64,000 bases of DNA, from NCBI RefSeq assembly GCF_002224675.1, contig NZ_NMPZ01000020.1, positions 1 to 64,000 on the forward strand, given 5' to 3'. This DNA is from Segatella copri. GTDB lineage: Bacteria > Bacteroidota > Bacteroidia > Bacteroidales > Bacteroidaceae. Below, piece by piece: positions 1 through 6,521 of this stretch; the stretch's first letter is position 1, and every line of letters starts with the position of its first letter. A program made the position numbers and the translations under genes. The notes beneath the pieces were generated by a model. It worked only from the letters and a program-made list of their open reading frames with translations, had not been told where the DNA came from and did not search any database.

Positions 1-444
1 TATGTTTTTTTCCATAAGAAATTATATGTAATTTAAATTTTTCGATTTCTCTTCTTAGAATATAAATTCCTCGTAAATTCGACCGCAAAGTTAGCAATAA
101 AAACTGAATTCCCCAAACTTTTCCCCATCTTTTTTCCCTCCGCAAATCCCTCCTGTTCTCCCCCTCAATAATTATTTTAAAATCAACTGTTTTTTTTTGT
201 TAAAAATCACTTTTGTAAAGTGATATATTCTTTATTATCAATAAAAACCATTAATTTTGCAGCCGGAAAAAGCATTCTGGCTGCAAACCCGCTCAGAATC
301 CTGGCGGCGCTATAGCAGAGCCAGCTACATCCTTCCCTTCAGAGAAAGGAAGGTTTGGTTAGAATGTGGAGCTCCCTTTGGGAAGGGATAATCTTCTATC
401 ATTTACAAATAGAAATATATAAATGAAGAAAAGGATAAAGGTAT
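1..444 (+). promoter_or_regulatory. Promoter region and structured leader of the polysaccharide export operon
   Basis: No gene is visible in this stretch. A Bacteroidota-type -7 box TAATTTTG lies at 252-259, so the transcript should begin near 265 and carry a leader of about 180 nt. No convincing -33 TTTG lies 20 bp upstream, which fits a promoter needing an activator. Just upstream is a perfect 8-bp inverted repeat with a 3-nt loop, ATCACTTT (206-213) and AAAGTGAT (217-224), placed as an operator would be. The leader holds two hairpins: 331-336 with 348-353 (CCTTCC/GGAAGG) and 373-378 with 383-388 (TCCCTT/AAGGGA). Regulation through the leader is inference. Confidence 0.5.
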
Positions 445-1278
445 ATGATTAAAAAAATGCATTATCTAGATAAAAAAATGAAATTTCGTAAATTTATGCT
501 GTTAGGAGCCCTAGGGGTAGCGCTCTTAACTGCTACTTCTTGCGGCACACCGAAGGATGTAGCCTACTTTCAGGATTTAAACAACAATCCTGATACCGTT
601 ATCACCCTGCAGAACAAAGTGATTACTGTAAAGCCTACTGATAAGATCTATATCGGAGTAAAGAGCAAGGATCCGCAGATCTCACAGCTCTTCAATCTTA
701 CAGGCGGTACAAACAGCGGTGGTACTTACAATATGTCGCAGGATGCCTATTACTATACTGTAGATAGCAAGGGAAATATCGATTTCCCTGTAGTAGGAAC
801 CATTCAGGTAGCAGGATTAACCCGTGAGCAGATCGCAGAAAAGGTGAAGAAATCACTCCTCGACGCAAGTCTCGTCAAGGACCCAACAGTGACTGTAAGT
901 CTCAGCAACCTCCATTATTCCATGATGGGCGAAGTGGCAAAGCCAGGTCAGTATGCCATTGATGAAGAAAAGGTAACCATCCTCGATGCTATCAGTAAGG
1001 CAGGTGATCTCACCATTCAGGGACGCAGAAACGATGTGATGGTACTCCGTCAGGAAAACGGCCACCAGAAAGTTTACAAAATCGACCTCTGCTCCGGCAA
1101 GGATATCTTCAGTTCTCCTGCTTACTATCTCCAGCAGAACGATGTGGTATATGTAACACCTAACGATACCAAGAAGAGAAGCTCTACTCTCAATGGAAAT
1201 ACTGTGCAATCTACGGGATTCTGGATGAGCATCTCATCTCTCATCGTTACCATTCTCACATTCTTGAAAGTTAATTAA
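445..1278 (+). CDS. Polysaccharide export outer-membrane lipoprotein (Wza/BexD-like)
   Basis: Outer-membrane export channel component for capsule or exopolysaccharide. The protein has 277 residues. It begins with a lipoprotein signal whose hydrophobic stretch runs to a lipobox ending TATSC, so the mature protein should be lipidated on that cysteine. The following GTPKDVAYFQD is typical of Bacteroidota Wza-like proteins. A Poly_export domain follows (about residues 60-140), then a SLBB domain (about 150-240, with VMGEVAKPGQYAI-like sequence). A C-terminal hydrophobic segment (about 255-275) resembles the Wza membrane helix. The start at 445 has an A/G-rich upstream stretch. The ATG at 478 would give a shorter, more usual signal peptide and is a real alternative. 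It is followed 12 nt later by the Wzc-like kinase, so the two are one operon. No glycosyltransferases are in the window; they would have to lie upstream or elsewhere. Confidence 0.9.
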   Translation: MIKKMHYLDKKMKFRKFMLLGALGVALLTATSCGTPKDVAYFQDLNNNPDTVITLQNKVITVKPTDKIYIGVKSKDPQISQLFNLTGGTNSGGTYNMSQDAYYYTVDSKGNIDFPVVGTIQVAGLTREQIAEKVKKSLLDASLVKDPTVTVSLSNLHYSMMGEVAKPGQYAIDEEKVTILDAISKAGDLTIQGRRNDVMVLRQENGHQKVYKIDLCSGKDIFSSPAYYLQQNDVVYVTPNDTKKRSSTLNGNTVQSTGFWMSISSLIVTILTFLKVN

Positions 1279-1290
1279 TATCAACAAAAA

Positions 1291-3810
1291 ATGATACAGA
1301 ATACAACTCCGGCGAATCAGCCAGCACAGCCAAATCCGATGGCTCGACCTAACCAGGAAGAGGATTTCATCCGTATTCAGGATCTCCTCTATCTCTGTCT
1401 GACACAGTGGCGTTGGTTCATCCTCTCACTGGTTGTAACCTGCGGCATCGCCATTTATTACAACCTCACCACCCCTAATGTATATCAGCGTACTGCATCC
1501 CTGATGATCAAGGATGAGAGCAAGGCGCAGGGCATTGGCGGCGATGTAGCTTCCATGTTCTCCGATATGGGTATGGGAAACATGAAGAGCAATGTAAACA
1601 ATGAACTCATTGCCATTCAGTCACCAGCCGTTCTCCTCGAGACTGGTAAGAGATTGAAACTTGATGTGGATTATGCCATCGATGGACGTTTCCATAAGGA
1701 GGCACTCTATGGCGCAGATCTCCCAGTCACAGTAGATTTCGTAGGATTCACCGATGAGCAGAGCGGAAGCTTTAAGCTCCAGCTCAAGGGCGATGGCTCT
1801 TATGTTATCAGTAAGCTCAAGGGAGTTACCCGTGATAATCTCCCAGTAGATGACAGTGATGAAATCACCGGTAGAATCGGACAGATCATTCGCACTCCAT
1901 TGGGTAAGATTAAGGTGGATAAGGCTCCTGCCTTCACACAGTTTGTTTCTGGTGAAGACGAATCGGTACTCTATGTATCACGTTCCAATGTTTATGCAAT
2001 GACCGACCGCATCAAGGGTTCACTCTCTGCTAGTCTGAGCGATGTGAAATCTACCGTCATCGACCTTACTTATAAGGATGTGCTTGCTAAGCGTGCAGAA
2101 GATGTCATCAACAACATCATCATCGTTTACCGCAAGAACTGGTTGGAGGATAAGAACCAGATGACCATCTCCACCTCTCACTTCATCACTGAGCGATTGG
2201 GCGTCATCGAGCGTGAGTTGGGCGATGTTGATAAGAATATTTCAGCCTTCAAGAGCAGCAATCTCCTGCCTGATGTAGAGGCTGCCGCACAGCAGTATAT
2301 GCAGAAGAGCACCGAGGTTGATAAACAGATTATGGATCTCAATTCCCGTCTCGCCATCGCTCAGTATATCCGAAATTATCTTACTGGTAAGGTTGGCAAG
2401 AACCAGCTTCTTCCAACTAATACCGGTATCGAGAGCCCTGGTATCGAACAGCAGATTACCGAGTACAATAAGAGTCAGTTGGAGCGCAACAATATCGTCG
2501 CCAACTCCAGCGAGCAGAACCCATTGGTAGCAGATTATGATCAGAGCCTTACCTCTATGCGCAAGAGCATCTCTGCTAGTCTCGATAACTTCGTGGTAAC
2601 CCTGAAGACTCAGTTGGGCACCCTTCAGGCTAACGAGGCTGCTACTACTTCTCAGATTGCCAGCAATCCTAACCAGGCGAAGTACCTGCAGACTGTTGGC
2701 CGTCAGCAAAAAGTTAAGGAGGCGTTGTATCTCTTCCTTCTCCAGAAGCGTGAGGAGAACGAGTTGTCTAAGGCGTTTACCGCATACAATACCCGTATCA
2801 TCACCCCTCCAACAGGAGACAACACCCCTGTGGAGCCGGTTCGTCGCAAGATCTTGCTCATCGCTTTGGTATTGGGCTTCCTTATTCCAATGGTAGTCAT
2901 CTATATCCGTGAGAAGGCAAATACCACCGTTCGTGGCCGTAAGGATCTCAAGAAGGTCAACGTACCATTCCTCGGCGAGATTCCATTCTCTATCAGCCGC
3001 AAGAACCGTCCAACTCTCGAGCAGCGCATCAAGTTCTGGAAGAAACCTAAAGAGGTTCGTATGATTGTGGTGAAGGCAGGCAAGCGCGATATCGTCAACG
3101 AGGCTTTCCGCGTATTGCGTACCAACTTCGAGTTCACCATCGGAACCCATCCGGAGCAGAATGTCATCGTGTTCACTTCATTTAATCCAGGTTCTGGTAA
3201 GAGTCATATTGCTGCCAATATGGCGATGTCGCTCGCTATCAAGAAAAAGAAAGTTTTGTTGATAGATGGTGACCTCCGCCATGGTTCAACCTCTATGTTG
3301 ATTCATAGTCCGGGCGAGGGATTGAGCGATTACCTGAATGGTAGAATCGCCGACATCCACGACATCCTCTATAAGGGTGAAGAAAACGGATTGGTTAAGA
3401 ATTTTGATGTGATTCCTATTGGAACCATTCCTCCCAACCCAACCGAGCTTCTCTTCACTCCATTGCTTGAGCAGATGATTAAGACCATGCGCGAGGAGTA
3501 TGATTATGTATTCATCGACTGTCCACCTATCGAGGTCGTCGCAGATACCCCAATATACGAACAGTTTGCCGATCGTACAATCTTCGTGGTTCGTGCCGGC
3601 TTGATGGAGCGTAGTATGTTGCCTGAGGTGAATGCCCTCTACAAGGAGAAGAAGTTCAAGAACATGACATTGATTCTGAACGGAACCAAGGCGCATGGCG
3701 GCAGATATGGCAGTCACTACGGTTACGGTTACGGCTATGGTTATGGCTATAACTATAATAAGGAAAAGAATGGGGGGGGCAAAATCTTAAATAATTGGAT
3801 TATAGAATAA
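1291..3810 (+). CDS. Wzc-like polysaccharide chain-length regulator and tyrosine autokinase
   Basis: Inner-membrane co-polymerase that controls polymer length and couples polymerisation to export through Tyr phosphorylation cycles. It has 839 residues, long for a BY-kinase and usual for the fused Wzz-kinase form. Order: Wzz domain with TM1 (about 40-60), coiled-coil periplasmic part, GNVR-like region (about 430-500), TM2 (about 515-535), cytoplasmic BY-kinase. Walker A is NPGSGKSH (about 632-640), Walker A' is LLIDGDLRHG (about 655), Walker B is VFIDCPP (about 740). The C-terminus carries a Tyr cluster (YGSHYGYGYGYGYGYNYN), the expected autophosphorylation tail. A run of eight G (3772-3779) lies just after that tail; a slip there would change only the last ten or so residues. 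Partners are the Wza-like lipoprotein before it and the phosphatase after it. Confidence 0.93.
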   Translation: MIQNTTPANQPAQPNPMARPNQEEDFIRIQDLLYLCLTQWRWFILSLVVTCGIAIYYNLTTPNVYQRTASLMIKDESKAQGIGGDVASMFSDMGMGNMKSNVNNELIAIQSPAVLLETGKRLKLDVDYAIDGRFHKEALYGADLPVTVDFVGFTDEQSGSFKLQLKGDGSYVISKLKGVTRDNLPVDDSDEITGRIGQIIRTPLGKIKVDKAPAFTQFVSGEDESVLYVSRSNVYAMTDRIKGSLSASLSDVKSTVIDLTYKDVLAKRAEDVINNIIIVYRKNWLEDKNQMTISTSHFITERLGVIERELGDVDKNISAFKSSNLLPDVEAAAQQYMQKSTEVDKQIMDLNSRLAIAQYIRNYLTGKVGKNQLLPTNTGIESPGIEQQITEYNKSQLERNNIVANSSEQNPLVADYDQSLTSMRKSISASLDNFVVTLKTQLGTLQANEAATTSQIASNPNQAKYLQTVGRQQKVKEALYLFLLQKREENELSKAFTAYNTRIITPPTGDNTPVEPVRRKILLIALVLGFLIPMVVIYIREKANTTVRGRKDLKKVNVPFLGEIPFSISRKNRPTLEQRIKFWKKPKEVRMIVVKAGKRDIVNEAFRVLRTNFEFTIGTHPEQNVIVFTSFNPGSGKSHIAANMAMSLAIKKKKVLLIDGDLRHGSTSMLIHSPGEGLSDYLNGRIADIHDILYKGEENGLVKNFDVIPIGTIPPNPTELLFTPLLEQMIKTMREEYDYVFIDCPPIEVVADTPIYEQFADRTIFVVRAGLMERSMLPEVNALYKEKKFKNMTLILNGTKAHGGRYGSHYGYGYGYGYGYNYNKEKNGGGKILNNWIIE

Positions 3811-3819
3811 TAGAAACAA

Positions 3820-4554
3820 ATGTTTAAATTCTTCCAGAAAATATTTAATCAGAGTATGCCATCAGGGGAGCGAGAGCTTCTCCCTGGTGGCATTGATTTT
3901 CATTGTCATATCCTTCCAGGGGTAGATGACGGATTTCAGGATCCGGAAAAGAGTCTGGAGCAGTTGAGAATCTATGAGGCGAGCGGCATGAAGGAAGTGT
4001 GGTTCACCCCACATATTATGGAGGATGTACCGAATGAGCCGGAAGAACTCCGCCGTGTCTTTGCAGATTTCCAGGAGAAGTATCTTCAGGATTTTGCCCA
4101 GCGACATCCTGGATATCAGGCATCAGGAGCTGAAGGAACGAAGCAATCTTCTGCGACCGATGCAGAGCCGTTGCAATTGCATTTGGCAGCCGAGAATATG
4201 TTGGATGCTCTTTTCGAGCGTAGATTAAAGGCGAACGATCTTCTTCCGTTAGCCGAAAAGTATCTCTTGGTAGAGACTAGTATATTCGCCCCACCGATGA
4301 ATTTCCGAGGCTTGTTGGAGCGCATCAAGAATAAAGGCTATACCCCGATTCTTGCTCATCCCGAGCGCTATCTGTATATGAAGAAAGAGGATTACGAGGC
4401 ATTGAAGTCTCAGGGCATCAAGTTCCAGCGCAACCTGTTCAGTCTGAAGGGGCAGTATGGAGAGCGAGTTCAGAAGCGTTGCCGTCAGCTTCTGAAGTGG
4501 CAGATGTATGATTTCGTAGGCACCGATCTCCACCGCCTCTCGCGATTGGAGTAA
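3820..4554 (+). CDS. PHP-type tyrosine-protein phosphatase (CpsB/Wzb functional analogue)
   Basis: Manganese-dependent phosphatase expected to dephosphorylate the Tyr tail of the neighbouring Wzc-like kinase. It has 244 residues. The PHP signature DFHCHILPGVDDG lies near residues 26-40 and supplies the first His and Asp metal ligands. LAHPERYLYM near 180 and GTDLHRL near the C-terminus supply further metal-binding His/Asp. It starts 9 nt after the kinase stop, so it is the third gene of the export operon. The protein ends only six residues after GTDLHRL, a little earlier than many family members; the missing part would be the last helix, not the active site. Confidence 0.9.
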   Translation: MFKFFQKIFNQSMPSGERELLPGGIDFHCHILPGVDDGFQDPEKSLEQLRIYEASGMKEVWFTPHIMEDVPNEPEELRRVFADFQEKYLQDFAQRHPGYQASGAEGTKQSSATDAEPLQLHLAAENMLDALFERRLKANDLLPLAEKYLLVETSIFAPPMNFRGLLERIKNKGYTPILAHPERYLYMKKEDYEALKSQGIKFQRNLFSLKGQYGERVQKRCRQLLKWQMYDFVGTDLHRLSRLE

Positions 4555-4648
4555 AAATGGCAGCCGAGGACGGGCTAAAAGCCCCCAAGTACCTAGGTGC
4601 CTCAAAGAACGTAACCCCGGCGGATTTGCGTTCTTGAAAAAGTAAAAA

Positions 4649-4678
4649 AGGGTGCGCCATAGACTTATGACACACCCT
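4649..4678. terminator. Bidirectional terminator hairpin
   Basis: Imperfect inverted repeat with outer arms AGGGTG/CACCCT and inner ATA/TAT. On the minus strand it is followed by a T-rich run (complement of 4636-4648); on the plus strand by CTTCTTTTT. It lies between two convergent operons, the export genes (+) and the smalltalk-amidase cassette (-). Confidence 0.65.
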
Positions 4679-4685
4679 CTTCTTT

Positions 4686-4781
4686 TTATCCTCTGCAGGA
4701 TTGGACACAAACTGCAGAAGCAATTGCGGTTAAAACCGTAATAATCAAATCAATGATTTTTTTAAGAGTTTCTTTTTTCAT
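4686..4781 (-). CDS. Smalltalk-type 31-residue peptide
   Basis: A complete small ORF of 31 residues: it starts MKKETLKKI, has a hydrophobic middle (IDLIITVLTAIASAV) and ends VCVQSCRG before TAA. This matches the pattern of the Bacteroidales smalltalk family: about 30-35 residues, Lys-rich start, one hydrophobic helix and a C-terminal SC motif, encoded right after an HU-like gene and an N-acetylmuramoyl-L-alanine amidase. That order is found here. The family's function is unknown. One membrane-spanning segment beside a lytic enzyme recalls a holin or spanin-like helper, but that is inference only. Confidence 0.82.
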   Translation of the reverse strand: MKKETLKKIIDLIITVLTAIASAVCVQSCRG

Positions 4782-4837
4782 AGGCACAATCAGATTTATA
4801 GGAAAATAATCATTCATCATTAAGAATCATAAAGTAA

Positions 4838-5350
4838 TCAGAAAGGAAACAATTCTGCCGCATTAAAGCACGGACACTCCTTAGGAGTGGCACCCGGCAA
4901 ATCCCTATGCCCAACGATTTCAGCCTGAGGAAACAGAATCTTCAACTGTAGCAGCAGATGACGAATCACCCTGTACTGAGCATGCGTCAGCGTGTTGGCA
5001 GGGCGACCCTCCTCATCCAAGCCACCCTCGTAGCAGATACCGATAGAACATCTGTTGTAAGGTCTGGCATGAGCACCCACCTCCAGCAGTTTTCTGAACT
5101 GCGTCAGGCTGCCATCTTTTCTGCAGTAGAAGTGATACCCCACGGTGCGGAAACCACGAGCCTTGTGGTCACGGAGAAGCTGCTTCTCCGTATAGTTGCG
5201 GTTGCATTTCGTTGCACTGCAGTGAATCACCAGAAAACGGACACTCTGGGGAGAATCCATCATTTTGCCGTCTTCGTTGTAGGCAAGGAGAAGGTGCTCA
5301 TTGAGCACCTCCTCATCACCAATGGTCATAGGAAATTTTTCAGTTACCAT
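4838..5350 (-). CDS. N-acetylmuramoyl-L-alanine amidase (Amidase_2/PGRP fold)
   Basis: Zinc amidase that cleaves the bond between MurNAc and L-Ala in peptidoglycan. It has 170 residues. Zinc ligands can be seen as His in FLVIHCSAT (about 43), His in IVGHRDLPG (about 148) and Cys in ECPCF (about 159-161). The YHFYCRKDG stretch supplies the conserved Tyr. There is no signal peptide, as in phage endolysins. The first 30 residues before MMDSPQS lie outside the fold, so the ATG at residue 30 or 31 is an alternative start. It lies 45 nt after the HU-like gene and 56 nt before the smalltalk peptide. The same trio is common at Bacteroidales polysaccharide loci. Confidence 0.88.
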   Translation of the reverse strand: MVTEKFPMTIGDEEVLNEHLLLAYNEDGKMMDSPQSVRFLVIHCSATKCNRNYTEKQLLRDHKARGFRTVGYHFYCRKDGSLTQFRKLLEVGAHARPYNRCSIGICYEGGLDEEGRPANTLTHAQYRVIRHLLLQLKILFPQAEIVGHRDLPGATPKECPCFNAAELFPF

Positions 5351-5395
5351 CGTTTAGAGTTCTTTAAGATTCATTCAATCAATCAGTTAGTAAAT

Positions 5396-5929
5396 CTAGA
5401 GACTTACGTTATCACCAGATTCGGAGCCGCCCTGCTGAGGGGTGTCGGAACCTCCCGATCCTCCCTGCGAACCGTTCGGATCGGTAGTAGTACCGCCACC
5501 ACCATCATCAGAGGCATTTTTCTTCTTCTTCTTAGGTGCATGTCTCTTCAGGTTAGCATCCAAGTTCAGATTCACGAAGCGGAAGTCGCCGGTAGCACGT
5601 GCTCTCATTCTCACGCCCAGAACATTCTTGAGCACCGAGAAATCATCCTCAGTAGCTGCACCCTCCTTGTTCTTGATGCCAATGTAGAAAATGGCGAGGT
5701 TGTCCAGTTTCACGTTCTTACCAGCGAGCAGAAGCTCCTTGATGTGTACCACGGCATCAGTCAGGATGCCCTGAATGGTGCCGGCAGAGAAAGGCGAATT
5801 GAAGGTGTGCATCTGTTCTGCCAGAGCTTCCAGGTCAATCGTCTCAATAACGTGAGGCTTGGCATAATACTTGCCGTAAGCCTTCTCGTTCTTCTTGTTG
5901 TTGTTTTTCTTTAAATCGTACTCGATCAT
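5396..5929 (-). CDS. HU-like DNA-binding protein with Gly/Ser-rich tail
   Basis: Histone-like protein of the longer Bacteroidota HU-related family (about 145 residues plus tail). It has 177 residues. The HU-like core covers about 1-130: a helical part (LEALAEQMHTFNSPFSAGTIQGILTDAV) followed by a beta arm region (NVKLDNLAIFYIGI). A basic stretch KRHAPKKKKK comes next, then a 45-residue low-complexity tail rich in Gly, Ser, Asp and Gln. The tail may be disordered. It has its own promoter at 6037-6065 and reads on into the amidase. Whether it acts as a general nucleoid protein or serves this cassette only cannot be told from sequence. Confidence 0.85.
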   Translation of the reverse strand: MIEYDLKKNNNKKNEKAYGKYYAKPHVIETIDLEALAEQMHTFNSPFSAGTIQGILTDAVVHIKELLLAGKNVKLDNLAIFYIGIKNKEGAATEDDFSVLKNVLGVRMRARATGDFRFVNLNLDANLKRHAPKKKKKNASDDGGGGTTTDPNGSQGGSGGSDTPQQGGSESGDNVSL

Positions 5930-6036
5930 AAGGCATTAAAGGTTTGGGTTGTTGTTGTGTTTCTGTTAAGCGCTGCGCTATGAGACAGAGTACCGGCGGA
6001 AGGGCCCGGTCCGCGAAGTATTTCTGAATCACGATG

Positions 6037-6065
6037 CAAAGATACAACATTGCCAACCCCCCAAA
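6037..6065 (-). promoter_or_regulatory. Promoter of the HU-like gene
   Basis: On the minus strand, -7 TATCTTTG (6044-6037) and -33 TTTG (6065-6062) with 17 bp between. Just upstream are three copies of TACGAT (around 6066-6096), a possible operator. The predicted start point leaves a leader of about 100 nt. Confidence 0.5.
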
Positions 6066-6152
6066 GTACGATGGATATACGATGGTAGTACGATAGTCAC
6101 CGAAATGGGCAAAACCACTTTTCTGAGTACGGTTTAAGGGTGGTCAGCCCCC

Positions 6153-6362
6153 TTATGGCTCGCCCAGATACTCGTAGATCAGCATCACCATCCGTAGGCT
6201 GAAAGTCTTGTCCCTGGGATGATAGCCTTCGTTCTTGAGCGCCGTTACCAGTGGAGTACAGTGGTTGATGAGTCTCATCAGATGATTCACAGCCACATGC
6301 TTGGATTGCAGAGGATAGTAGAGCCATGCCAGCTCAAACTTATTGTATATTTTTATCTTCAT
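6153..6362 (-). CDS. DUF4248 family small protein
   Basis: A 69-residue protein of the DUF4248 family, known from Bacteroidales genomes close to VirE/VapE-like and HU-like genes. It contains the expected pattern: F/YNKFELAWLYYP near the start, a central LINHCTPLVTALKNEGYHPR, and a hydrophobic C-terminal helix (RMVMLIYEYLGEP). It looks helical and has no signal peptide. The function is unknown; the size and the context suggest a DNA-binding or adaptor role. It lies about 160 nt after the VapE-like gene, separated by a cluster of short repeats. Confidence 0.8.
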   Translation of the reverse strand: MKIKIYNKFELAWLYYPLQSKHVAVNHLMRLINHCTPLVTALKNEGYHPRDKTFSLRMVMLIYEYLGEP

Positions 6363-6404
6363 GTGATAGGTATTTTTTTGAAATGATACTCTTCATTGTT
6401 CAAG

Positions 6405-6521
6405 ACGTCACTGAGAGGTCGTCAGAACGTCTCCAAGAGGTCGTCAGAACGTCACTGAGCACCCCTCAGAAGCATCCTGACGCATCGTCAGAAGCATTCC
6501 GGCGACCTCTCAGAACGTCAC
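6405..6521. repeat. Cluster of short direct and inverted repeats between VapE-like and DUF4248 genes
   Basis: GAGGTCGTCAGAACGTC occurs at 6415-6431 and 6437-6453 (22-bp period). ACGTCACTGAG occurs at 6405-6415 and 6449-6459. CGACCTCT at 6503-6510 is the inverse of AGAGGTCG at 6414 and 6436, so the transcript can form alternative hairpins. Further CAGAAGC and CAGAACGTCACT copies fill the rest. No ORF is supported here. Confidence 0.75.
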
